A stretch of 34,457 bases of DNA from positions 1 through 34,457 of the IMG/VR virus record IMGVR_UViG_3300037258_000105; one strand, written 5' to 3'. The notes beneath the pieces are model-generated. The model saw nothing but the letters and a program-made list of their open reading frames with translations, was not told where the DNA came from and ran no database searches. Positions 1-6,614 of the stretch are shown in pieces. This DNA comes from a virus. Position numbers and translations under genes: made by a program. Within the stretch, counting starts at the first letter, position 1; the number at the start of each line of letters is the position of its first letter.

Positions 1-2
1 AC

Positions 3-896
3 TACGACGCCTATGTGATCGTGGTCATGTCGGACGGAAGTACGAACGGGACGGCGGCGAAGGTGTCGTTCACGGTGTCGATCACCGGCGCGCCGTCCAC
101 CCCGACGATCACCGCCCTCGCCGACACCAGCCTCGACCGGGTGCTACTGACGGTGACAGGGACAGGGTCGAACACCGCGTTCGTCCAGTACTCCGATGAT
201 GCGGGGACCACCTGGACGCAGGTAAGAAACACGAACGACAGCCCAGCCGACTACGCCTACCTCCAGTTGGCGGGCGGGGTCGGCACCGTCTACGACTATG
301 AGCTCACCCCCGGCGCCCAACGCACCTACCGGGGGGCGCAGGTCAACAATGTTGGTACCTTCTCCGCGTATTCATCCACCGTGACCGCGACGTTGACGCC
401 GACGGAATGGTGGTGGAAGAACCCGCTGTTCCCGACCGAGAACATGATCGTCGTTGTTCAGCCGCCGTTCAAAACGAAGATCATGGAAACACTCGGCGAA
501 TACCGGCCGCTGGTTGAGCCGGGGGTGTCGAGTTTCCCGGTGTTTTCGTCCGGTGGTGTGCAGGGGGTTGATGGGACAATCGAGGTGCTCACCATCACCA
601 AAGCCCAGTTCGCTTCTCTGGTGACCTTGTACCGGTATGCGGGCACGACATTGCTGCAATCACCGTTCGGGTACCAGTGGTATATCCGGGTCAATGCACC
701 TAGGCAACCAATCCAGGATCCGGGCACCGCGACGAACCCTCGGCGGGTTACGACGATCTCGTATGCGGAGGTCGCTAAGCCGGTGATCGTGCCGATCCTC
801 CCGACGACCGTGCCTGTCCAGTCTCAGCGGGCCGTCGCCCGCATCAAAACCGCGGTGACCACAACACAAACCGCGCATGCGAGCATCGTCGGCTGA
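3..896 (+). CDS. Minor tail protein with FN3-like and distal-tail-like regions, 5' partial
   Basis: The reading frame is open from the left edge, so the true start lies outside the window. The first ~125 visible residues read as beta-sandwich repeats rich in Thr, Ser and Val, like fibronectin type III or Ig-like modules of phage tail proteins. The following section, from the WWW-containing linker onward, resembles the C-terminal parts of actinophage minor tail proteins placed before the hub protein. It ends with a Thr/Ala/His peptide (ARIKTAVTTTQTAHASIVG) that closely resembles the N-terminus of the protein encoded at 23792. The gene overlaps the next one by one base (TGATG), implying translational coupling. 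The tail role is inferred from neighbours and composition; the exact structural role is unknown. Confidence 0.7.
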   Translation, partial: YDAYVIVVMSDGSTNGTAAKVSFTVSITGAPSTPTITALADTSLDRVLLTVTGTGSNTAFVQYSDDAGTTWTQVRNTNDSPADYAYLQLAGGVGTVYDYELTPGAQRTYRGAQVNNVGTFSAYSSTVTATLTPTEWWWKNPLFPTENMIVVVQPPFKTKIMETLGEYRPLVEPGVSSFPVFSSGGVQGVDGTIEVLTITKAQFASLVTLYRYAGTTLLQSPFGYQWYIRVNAPRQPIQDPGTATNPRRVTTISYAEVAKPVIVPILPTTVPVQSQRAVARIKTAVTTTQTAHASIVG

Positions 897-2059
897 TGTA
901 CCCGGGCCTGTCGAACAACTGGTCTACCGAGGCGACGATCGGCGACGGATCCCGGACTGTCATCACGAAAATCTACGTCGCCCCGTCGAACACCCCGTGC
1001 TCGCCGACCTCCAACTCCGGGGCTTTGGCAACCCTGGTCCCGGTGACGGGGTACACGAAGATCGACCGGACCGCGAGCACCTGGGGGGTTTGCGAGTTCA
1101 CGTACGAGCCGGACGGGACCACCAACACGACCCCGACCGGGCTGACCCACCCGGTATCGCCGAACGGGAACGAACTGTGGGTCTGGCAAGGATTCGTCTA
1201 CCCGAACGGCTCATCGGAGTACGCGCAGCTTGGAGTGTTCCCGATCGAGACGGTCACAATCAACTACGGGCAGACCGGCAACAACGTCCTCGTCGACGCG
1301 TCCGACCGGTCCTCAACCATGAGTCGCCTCAAATCGGTGACCTCGATCACCCTGGCGGCGGGGACGACGGTCGTCGCCGCGATCCAGGCGCTGATCACCT
1401 CGAGGATCCCGTGGGCGACGTTCGCGGTCGCCTCAGGCGTCGGGGCGTTCACGATTCCCGCCGTCCTGTCCTACCCGCAGAACACCGACCTGTGGTCCTC
1501 GTCGCAGACCATCGCCGGTGGGGCTGGGCTGGAGGTGTTCTGCCGGTACGACGGGGTGTTCGTCATCCAACCAATCCCGAACTGGGCGATGCTGACCCCC
1601 GTCTTCGCGGTGTCCGCGACGACCAACCCGAACCTGCTGCGAGGCCAGCGGGTGCTGACCCGGGTTGGGGTAGCGAACGACATTCTCACCAACGGCGAAG
1701 GCACCAGCCTCGCGGTCCCTGTGGGTGGGAGGGCGCAGAACACGAACCCGACATCGCCGACGTCGATCACCGGCGGGTGGGGTGACGTCCCGAACGTCAT
1801 CACCTCAAGTCTGTACACGTCGGACGCTCAGGCAAACGCCGGCGCGCAAGCCGAACTGTTCGAGGAGCTCGGCCAGGTTGATACCCACAATCCGATGGAG
1901 ATCATCCCGAACCCGGCGTTGCAGGCGGAGGATGTGATCACCGGGCAGTCGTCGTTGGCGGGGTTGGCGGCGGCGGTGAACTATGTGATCGACGTGGTCC
2001 AAACCCCGTTCGAGCCCGGCAACCAACAGGTGACCCTACGACGGGCGATCCCCGAGTAA
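896..2059 (+). CDS. Tail hub/baseplate-like protein
   Basis: This 387-residue protein starts at the ATG overlapping the upstream stop (TGATG). It is predicted to be beta-rich, with a conserved-looking core around residues 100-240 containing the segment DASDRSSTMSRLK followed by a helix and a long beta-rich section. This resembles the DUF5047-like/hub proteins that follow large minor tail proteins in actinophages and precede a small OB-fold protein and the lysin. It probably belongs to the tail tip, at the tail tube exit. The family call rests on recalled motifs and gene order, so a different minor tail role is possible. Confidence 0.6.
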   Translation: MYPGLSNNWSTEATIGDGSRTVITKIYVAPSNTPCSPTSNSGALATLVPVTGYTKIDRTASTWGVCEFTYEPDGTTNTTPTGLTHPVSPNGNELWVWQGFVYPNGSSEYAQLGVFPIETVTINYGQTGNNVLVDASDRSSTMSRLKSVTSITLAAGTTVVAAIQALITSRIPWATFAVASGVGAFTIPAVLSYPQNTDLWSSSQTIAGGAGLEVFCRYDGVFVIQPIPNWAMLTPVFAVSATTNPNLLRGQRVLTRVGVANDILTNGEGTSLAVPVGGRAQNTNPTSPTSITGGWGDVPNVITSSLYTSDAQANAGAQAELFEELGQVDTHNPMEIIPNPALQAEDVITGQSSLAGLAAAVNYVIDVVQTPFEPGNQQVTLRRAIPE

Positions 2060-2298
2060 TGGGCGCGATTGATGATGCGGCGGCGGCGATCGCTGAGCCG
2101 TCCGGGCAGGGCGGCCTAGCAATCCGGCAGGGGGTTGTCGTGTCGACGAGCGGGCGGACGGCGACGATCACGTTGGGGAACGACCCAACCGAGATCCCGG
2201 GGATTCACACCCTCAAGAGCTACACGGCCACGCAGGGTGATACGGTCTGGGTGCTCACCTGGGGCTCTGACCTGCTGATTCTGGGGGCCTACGTGTGA
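2059..2298 (+). CDS. Small OB-fold-like tail protein
   Basis: This 79-residue protein starts at an ATG that overlaps the preceding stop (TAATG). A short Ala-rich helix is followed by regular beta strands (QGVVVSTSGRTATITLG, GDTVWVLTWGSDLLILGAYV), the pattern of the small OB-fold domains found in tail-spike and baseplate proteins. Its position between the hub-like protein and the endolysin is the usual one in actinophages. It is likely a minor virion component. No catalytic motif is visible. Confidence 0.55.
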   Translation: MGAIDDAAAAIAEPSGQGGLAIRQGVVVSTSGRTATITLGNDPTEIPGIHTLKSYTATQGDTVWVLTWGSDLLILGAYV

Positions 2299-3209
2299 TC
2301 CACGGCATTGACATTGCGAGCGAGCAGCACCCCGACGGCGCGGCGATCAACTACGAGGCCGTCGTTGGCGTCCTCCGTTCGATGTCGGATCCGGGGGCCA
2401 CGCCGTTCGTGTTCGTGAAGCTCACTGAGGGCGTCGGGTATGTGAACCCGTGGGGTCTGGATGATGTGGCCGGGTTCGATGCGGCGGGGGCGTTCGTGGG
2501 CGGGTACGCGTTTGATCATCCGGGGGTCACGCCGACCGCTGAGGTCGCCTGGTTCCGAGCCCACACACTTGGGGGGCTGACGGTCCGGGTCGTTGACGCG
2601 GAGACGACAGACGGGCTCACAGGGGCGTCTGTGGCCCAGCATGTGGCACAGGTGTTGGCAGACGATCCGGGGGACCTGCTGTACTCCTATCCGTCGTTCC
2701 TCGACGCCGATCTTGCGGGGGAGCCGTGGGGGCATCTGCTCTGGTTGGCGGACCCGAACCACCCGGCCGGATCCCCATCACGACCGTGCGTCATCCAGCA
2801 GTACGGGCAGGGAACGATCAGCGGGATCGTCGGCCAGGTGGACATGGATGTGTGGATGAGCACCCCCCAGGCGCTTGCCGCGCTGTTCAATGGGGTATCA
2901 CCAGTCGCGGAGGGCGTTGAGATGCTACCGAAGATCGTCACGGACCCCACCACCGGCGGAGGTTGGGTCGTCACCGCGGACGGTGGGGTCCAGACGGTCG
3001 GCGGAGCCCCGTTCCTCGGGTCGCTCACCACGCACCCGGAATGGAACGCTGGCGGGTCGAACGATCGGGCGGTGGATGCGGTCTGGTTCCAGAAACCCGG
3101 GACGACGGACCCGGCGCACATGGGGTTGCGGATCATCACGATCGACACCGGCGGTATAGCCCACTCATACGATTTGCCGGCCTCAGGGGTCTACGCCACT
3201 AGGCCCTGA
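2295..3209 (+). CDS. Endolysin, GH25 lysozyme with C-terminal wall-binding-like motif
   Basis: GTG start in a GTGA overlap with the upstream stop; 304 residues. Residues 1-195 match glycoside hydrolase family 25 muramidases: GIDIA with Asp6, VKLTEG with Glu45, VVDAET with Asp101 and Glu103, and the end-of-barrel segment QYGQGTISGIVGQVDMDVW. Such enzymes cleave the N-acetylmuramic acid to N-acetylglucosamine bond of peptidoglycan to release progeny. The C-terminal part contains GGGWVVTADGGVQTVGGAPF, similar to a GG-W-V-DGG-V-G-APF motif seen in actinobacterial extracellular proteins, plausibly a binding module. There is no signal peptide, so export depends on a holin, and several candidates follow immediately. 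Confidence 0.9.
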   Translation: MIHGIDIASEQHPDGAAINYEAVVGVLRSMSDPGATPFVFVKLTEGVGYVNPWGLDDVAGFDAAGAFVGGYAFDHPGVTPTAEVAWFRAHTLGGLTVRVVDAETTDGLTGASVAQHVAQVLADDPGDLLYSYPSFLDADLAGEPWGHLLWLADPNHPAGSPSRPCVIQQYGQGTISGIVGQVDMDVWMSTPQALAALFNGVSPVAEGVEMLPKIVTDPTTGGGWVVTADGGVQTVGGAPFLGSLTTHPEWNAGGSNDRAVDAVWFQKPGTTDPAHMGLRIITIDTGGIAHSYDLPASGVYATRP

Positions 3210-3532
3210 TGTCCAACCTCAGCCTCGCCATCCTTCTGGCCGTCATCAGCCTCGCCGGGACGGTCTTCACCGGGATCCGCTCATGGCTACGGGACCGCCA
3301 GAAACGGCGAGCCCAGCAGGCGCGCCTCGGGCAGGTCAAGGGCACGAACGCCGACGAACTGTGGGATATCGCCGAAGGGATGCGCGAAGAGTTGGCCGCC
3401 GCTCTCGCCGCGTGCCGCAAGGAGACTGAGGAGCTTCGGCAACGGGTATCGCATCTGGAGGATGACCGGATCACGGACCACCGCACGATCGGAGAACTGC
3501 AACGTGAACTCGCCACCCACCGAGACGTCTGA
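3209..3532 (+). CDS. Membrane protein with N-terminal TM and coiled coil (lysis cassette)
   Basis: 107 residues; its ATG overlaps the lysin stop (TGATG). One hydrophobic segment lies at about residues 4-22, followed by a basic stretch (RDRQKRRAQQAR) and then a long charged helix with heptad-like spacing up to the C-terminus. This is the architecture of single-TM accessory lysis proteins in actinophages. It is not obviously a pore former by itself. Translational coupling to the lysin and overlap with the next membrane gene support a lysis role. The precise function (holin partner, spanin-like, regulator) is not determinable. Confidence 0.65.
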   Translation: MSNLSLAILLAVISLAGTVFTGIRSWLRDRQKRRAQQARLGQVKGTNADELWDIAEGMREELAAALAACRKETEELRQRVSHLEDDRITDHRTIGELQRELATHRDV

Positions 3533-3860
3533 GATACCCGAGCAGATCAAGATCAAAAGCCGGCCTGCCCCGCTCTCCTTCGTCCTGGTAGCCATCGTGA
3601 TCCTGAACTGCATCACAACGCTCGGGGTAGGCGCCCGGAACCACAGCGACGTTCGGAGTCTCCTCGGCGAGATCCGCACCCACCAGGTCGCGATCGCGTC
3701 GGACACCACCCAGATCACCAATGACCGGGCGTTCGAGCTGATCTTGGAGGAAGAGATCGAGGTTCTCGCCGCCCAACTCGTTCAGGCTGGGCTGAGCCCG
3801 CATCTGATCCCGTTGCCGGCGCCGAAGCCATCCGGGGTAGCACACCCCGCATCAGGGTAA
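3504..3860 (+). CDS. Second single-TM coiled-coil protein, overlapping the first
   Basis: The frame is open further upstream, but GTG at 3504 is preferred because it has GGAG about 12 bases upstream and limits overlap with the previous gene to 29 bases. The 118-residue product has a Pro/Glu-rich N-terminus, one TM segment at about residues 24-42, and an acidic helical region followed by a Pro-rich tail. Size and topology resemble the upstream protein, suggesting two partners in one envelope complex. An ATG start at 3462 is an alternative. Function is inferred only from the lysis context. Confidence 0.55.
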   Translation: MNSPPTETSEIPEQIKIKSRPAPLSFVLVAIVILNCITTLGVGARNHSDVRSLLGEIRTHQVAIASDTTQITNDRAFELILEEEIEVLAAQLVQAGLSPHLIPLPAPKPSGVAHPASG

Positions 3861-3871
3861 GAACCGCGGTC

Positions 3872-4054
3872 ATGAACCAACCGATCGTCGTTCGTGACCG
3901 TTACGCCCCCGCAGGTCTACGCCTTCTCCTCGTCGTTGTCGCGGTCGTCCTGTTCGTGATCTACGCGCTCGCCGCGGCCGGGACGATCACCACCGCCCAC
4001 TCGGGGGCGTTCCTCGGCTGGGGGCTCGTCGCGTTCGCGGCATCGTTCCTCTGA
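3872..4054 (+). CDS. Small two-TM membrane protein, holin-like
   Basis: 60 residues starting at ATG 3872. There are two hydrophobic stretches at about residues 16-37 and 43-60 with a short polar turn between them, and a basic N-terminus. Size and topology are compatible with a class II holin or a holin partner. It lies 11 bases after the previous gene and 55 before the next membrane gene, which has a stronger ribosome binding site. Function is inferred from size, hydrophobicity and location. Confidence 0.55.
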   Translation: MNQPIVVRDRYAPAGLRLLLVVVAVVLFVIYALAAAGTITTAHSGAFLGWGLVAFAASFL

Positions 4055-4109
4055 GCAGCACAGACACCTACGCTCGGGCGGGTACGTACCGTCACGAGGA
4101 GGTCTGCCT

Positions 4110-4526
4110 GTGTTCCTAGCCGTCGTGGTCACCACGGAGGCCCTGCTGAGCCACGCGGCGCTCATATCCGCCGGGTGGGGCTACATCGCCTCCTACCTCA
4201 ACGAGATCCTGAAACAGGACGGGTTCCCCAAGGTCGTCAATACGGTCCTTGCCGGGCTTGTCGTCATCCTCACCGCCGTCGTCGTCGCCGTGGTCCACGA
4301 ACCGGCCGGGGTGTCGCTGTCGTGGGCGCAGCTCACCTCGACGCTCTGGTACGCCGCCGTCGCAGCCGGGATCAACTACTACCTGTTCCTGAAGCCGACC
4401 GGGTTGGCCGACTGGTTGCAGTCGAAAACGTCGATCATCGGCGGGACGTTCCAGCTGGTCCGAAAACTGGACCCTGCGCCTGTCCCCCCTACACCGGCGT
4501 CCCCGGGGCCGCCTTCGGCGACGTGA
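4110..4526 (+). CDS. Probable holin
   Basis: 138 residues with a GTG start preceded by a strong GAGGAGG site about 10 bases upstream. Hydrophobic segments lie at about residues 44-64 and 75-94, with a further amphipathic N-terminal helix, then a Pro/Ala-rich cytoplasmic tail. Multi-TM topology, the best SD in the cassette, and position after the GH25 lysin make this the best holin candidate, forming the membrane lesion that lets the lysin reach peptidoglycan. Its stop overlaps the next GTG (GTGA). Confidence 0.65.
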   Translation: MFLAVVVTTEALLSHAALISAGWGYIASYLNEILKQDGFPKVVNTVLAGLVVILTAVVVAVVHEPAGVSLSWAQLTSTLWYAAVAAGINYYLFLKPTGLADWLQSKTSIIGGTFQLVRKLDPAPVPPTPASPGPPSAT

Positions 4527-5215
4527 CCACCGGAGAAGACGAACTGAACCTGGTCGGCGCCGCCGCCCAGACCATCGCAGACATCGAACGATTGGAGAAC
4601 GACGTAATGTCCACTTTTGACAGCGAACCAGACCAGCAGCACCTCGACGACCTCGCCACCGCCGAAGAGGCAGTCATCGAGGAAATCAAGGTCGACGTGT
4701 CCGGCCTCCTGGCCGCGTACACGACCGTGTTGGATGACCTGAAAGGTCAGAGCGCAGCCCAGTCGATGAACTTCGCGAAGGCCGACCAGTTGGCCTCCGA
4801 CCTGACCGCCCTGGAGGCGAGCATCCGGGGGCAGATCCCGGTTCCGCCCGTCGAAACGCCTCCGCCGCCCCCGCCGCCTGCCGCTCTTGACCTGACCGTC
4901 GTGAGCTTGCCGGATGTCACCGACGACGGAACGACCGCGTACACGGCAACGCTGACCGCTTCGGGTGGGGTTGAGCCCTATACGTTCGCGGCGTCCGGGC
5001 TGCCGTCAGGGCTCGCCGTGTCGGGCGACACGATCAGCGGTGTGACCTCCGATCCGGTCGGGACGGTTGAGGTTGGGTTGGCGGTCACGGATTCCGCTAC
5101 CCCCACAGCGGGCACCGTGTCGATCACAGTGCCCCTCAACGTTGTTGCCCCCGCCGCACCCCCCGAGGCCCCTGCAGCGCCCACAGAGCCCGCACCGGAG
5201 ACGCCAGCCGCGTAA
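4523..5215 (+). CDS. Coiled-coil protein with C-terminal He_PIG-like Ig domain
   Basis: GTG 4523 overlaps the holin stop and gives 230 residues; ATG 4608 with GGAG upstream is an alternative giving 202. Order of parts: an acidic helical region with coiled-coil character (~1-105), a Pro-rich linker with a run of about seven prolines, an Ig-like domain with the putative-Ig signature ASGLPSGLAVSGDTISG (~125-205), and a Pro/Ala-rich tail. Such domains bind surfaces or other proteins and occur in phage structural proteins. There is no signal peptide or TM. It is the last gene before a strong terminator, so it may be a late decoration or tail accessory protein; its function is unknown. Confidence 0.65.
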   Translation: MTTGEDELNLVGAAAQTIADIERLENDVMSTFDSEPDQQHLDDLATAEEAVIEEIKVDVSGLLAAYTTVLDDLKGQSAAQSMNFAKADQLASDLTALEASIRGQIPVPPVETPPPPPPPAALDLTVVSLPDVTDDGTTAYTATLTASGGVEPYTFAASGLPSGLAVSGDTISGVTSDPVGTVEVGLAVTDSATPTAGTVSITVPLNVVAPAAPPEAPAAPTEPAPETPAA

Positions 5216-5219
5216 GCTG

Positions 5220-5256
5220 AGGTCGCCGATACGAGGCGCTCTGTCCATTGAGCTAG
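5220..5256 (-). other. tRNA 5'-half-like fragment
   Basis: On the minus strand this reads TAGCTCAATGGACAGAGC, an exact match to the consensus position-8/9 plus D-arm of bacterial tRNAs (stem GCTC/GAGC), followed by an anticodon-arm-like GCC-TCGTATC-GGC. No T-arm or acceptor 3' strand follows within 80 bases, so it is not a complete tRNA. It could be a remnant, an attachment-site core, or chance similarity. Confidence 0.35.
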
Positions 5257-5298
5257 AACCGGCCCCGATCACCCCTCTCCGCTGATCGGGGCCGGTTC
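5256..5298 (+). terminator. Strong hairpin closing the late tail/lysis operon
   Basis: A perfect 15-bp inverted repeat (GAACCGGCCCCGATC and its complement) around a 13-nt loop lies 40 bases after the last lysis-region gene and just before the first early promoter. There is no long T tract, as is common for GC-rich actinophage terminators. It should separate late from early transcription. Confidence 0.75.
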
Positions 5299-5303
5299 GC
5301 GTC

Positions 5304-5354
5304 TAGACCCCCAAGGTAATCCGGGGTACACTGGTGGTGTTCCGACCAAGGAGG
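5304..5354 (+). promoter_or_regulatory. Promoter/operator element and SD block ahead of gam
   Basis: TAGACC (5304-5309), 17-bp spacer, TACACT (5327-5332) form a plausible sigma70-type promoter. The element GTAATCCGGGGTAC (5316-5329) overlaps the -10. CCGACCAAGGAGG (5342-5354) is one base shorter than the start-associated block CCGATCCAAGGAGG used elsewhere in the window. Confidence 0.65.
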
Positions 5355-5359
5355 ACACC

Positions 5360-6154
5360 ATGACCGACCCGATCCCCGCGTGGCTCTACACCGACCCGCC
5401 TCTACCCACCGAGGTCGTCGAGGCGATCGTCGATGGGATGATCGCCGGGCGCGACCCCGTCTATTATGAGGACGAAACCGAGGATCACCCGACGCCGTGG
5501 GCGATCACCGATGACCGGACGGCAGACTGGGCGATGCGCCTCTACGCCCAAGCCGACCGGGATCTGGCCGAGGCCGGCGAGCGGGCGACTGAGTGGCACG
5601 CGCAGATCGACCGGTGGTTGACCGACGCCGGCAGACGCCCCGCCCAGACCATGGCCTTTTTTGGGCATCACCTGGAGGCATACCAGCGGGGCCGCCGGGA
5701 GGCCGACCCGAAAGCGGCGACCCTGCTCCTCCCCTCGGGCTCGGTGCCCAGCCGGAAGCGCGCCGAGCATGTGGCTGTCACGGACAGTGAGGATCTGGTG
5801 TTTTGGGCGTGGGCGAACCATCGGCCCGACCTGTTGAAGATGGAGCCCCGGTTGGCCAGCGTGCGGGAATCGGCGCAGATCGAGGACCGGGTCGACCATT
5901 GGTGGTTCGCTCTGTCCTGCGGGTGTGAGGACACCATGGTCCCCCCTGTCGCGGGGGCGAGCCCAGCGTCGATCGTCGGTGCACCAGCCGTTTGTGCTGG
6001 TCACGGCTCGGTCAACATCACGATTGAGGAGGCGCGGGCTGTTCAGGTCCGGGCGGCTGTCGACAAGAAGTCGGGTGAGGTGATCCCCGGCACCGAGGTC
6101 GTGGATGAGGGGTTCACGGTCGGGCCGCCCAAGCCGACCGGGTCTGTCCGATGA
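5360..6154 (+). CDS. Gam-like host nuclease inhibitor
   Basis: 264 residues; ATG 5360 lies 5 bases after AAGGAGG. The central region (~60-165) matches phage Mu Gam-type proteins: a long helix (LYAQADRDLAEAGERATEW), a second helix ending MAFFGHHLEAYQ, then RREADPKAATLLLPSG and a short beta pair before RPDLLKM. Gam-like proteins bind double-stranded DNA ends and block host exonucleases such as RecBCD/AdnAB. The C-terminal ~90 residues, with CGCEDT and a His/Cys pair, are not part of the usual family. It sits directly before an ERF annealing protein, forming a recombination and end-protection pair. It is probably an early gene. Confidence 0.75.
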   Translation: MTDPIPAWLYTDPPLPTEVVEAIVDGMIAGRDPVYYEDETEDHPTPWAITDDRTADWAMRLYAQADRDLAEAGERATEWHAQIDRWLTDAGRRPAQTMAFFGHHLEAYQRGRREADPKAATLLLPSGSVPSRKRAEHVAVTDSEDLVFWAWANHRPDLLKMEPRLASVRESAQIEDRVDHWWFALSCGCEDTMVPPVAGASPASIVGAPAVCAGHGSVNITIEEARAVQVRAAVDKKSGEVIPGTEVVDEGFTVGPPKPTGSVR

Positions 6155-6393
6155 GGATCACGATCGAGCCGACGGACACGATCGTCACCCTCGTCGCCGG
6201 GGTAGGCGACACGGGCGTCGAAGCCAGAATCTGGTCGGGTGTCACGGACAGTGGCGACAAGGTTCATGTGTTCGTGACCCGGGTCGCGGTGCCGTTGGAT
6301 GTCGACCAGTCCAGGTTCGCGGAGGCCCTGCAGGAATGCCGGAAGCCTGAGGCGATCGGCTCGGAGACGTGGCCGACGCGCCTGCTCTTGTAG
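6151..6393 (+). CDS. Small protein of unknown function
   Basis: 80 residues, ATGA overlap with gam, so probably translated with it. The sequence suggests a small beta-sheet domain (RITIEPTDTIVTLVAG, DKVHVFVTRVAV) and a short C-terminal helix with one Cys. I do not recognise the family. It is a genuine gene by overlap and codon pattern. Confidence 0.6.
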   Translation: MRITIEPTDTIVTLVAGVGDTGVEARIWSGVTDSGDKVHVFVTRVAVPLDVDQSRFAEALQECRKPEAIGSETWPTRLLL

Positions 6394-6401
6394 GCTGAGG
6401 T

Positions 6402-6449
6402 CTGACGGAAAGTTCCGCCCAGCGATGGGCGTTGCCTTGGAACCGTCAG
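6402..6449 (+). other. Nested stem-loop after the gam operon
   Basis: CTGACGG (6402-6408) pairs with CCGTCAG (6443-6449). Inside, TTCC (6413-6416) pairs with GGAA (6439-6442), and GCCCA-GCGA-TGGGC (6417-6430) forms an inner hairpin. Small bulges separate the helices. It lies in the 221-bp gap between two operons, so it could be a terminator, a small structured RNA, or a processing site. Confidence 0.5.
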
Positions 6450-6510
6450 CGGACTGGAGGGCGTCGGGCTGCTCGAGGGATCAGCTCGGCGCCCTTCACC
6501 GCGCACCGAC

Positions 6511-6608
6511 GTAATATGGGGTACACTGGTGGGTAGCCGGTGAGGTCGGGGGGTTCCCTAAGTCGAAGCGAACCGATCCGCCGGCCACCAATAGCCGATC
6601 CAAGGAGG
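6511..6608 (+). promoter_or_regulatory. Promoter/operator element with long leader and SD block ahead of erf
   Basis: GTAATATGGGGTAC (6511-6524) overlaps TACACT (6522-6527). No good -35 is seen at 17 bp; TTCACC is 21 bp upstream. The start-associated block CCGATCCAAGGAGG is at 6595-6608. The ~80-base leader between them is unusually long compared with the other copies. Confidence 0.6.
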
Positions 6609-6614
6609 CTCAAA

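Noticed and set aside
4175-4522. N-terminal extension of the Ig-domain protein
   Set aside because: Arg-rich shadow of the holin gene; GTG 4523 or ATG 4608 are better starts.
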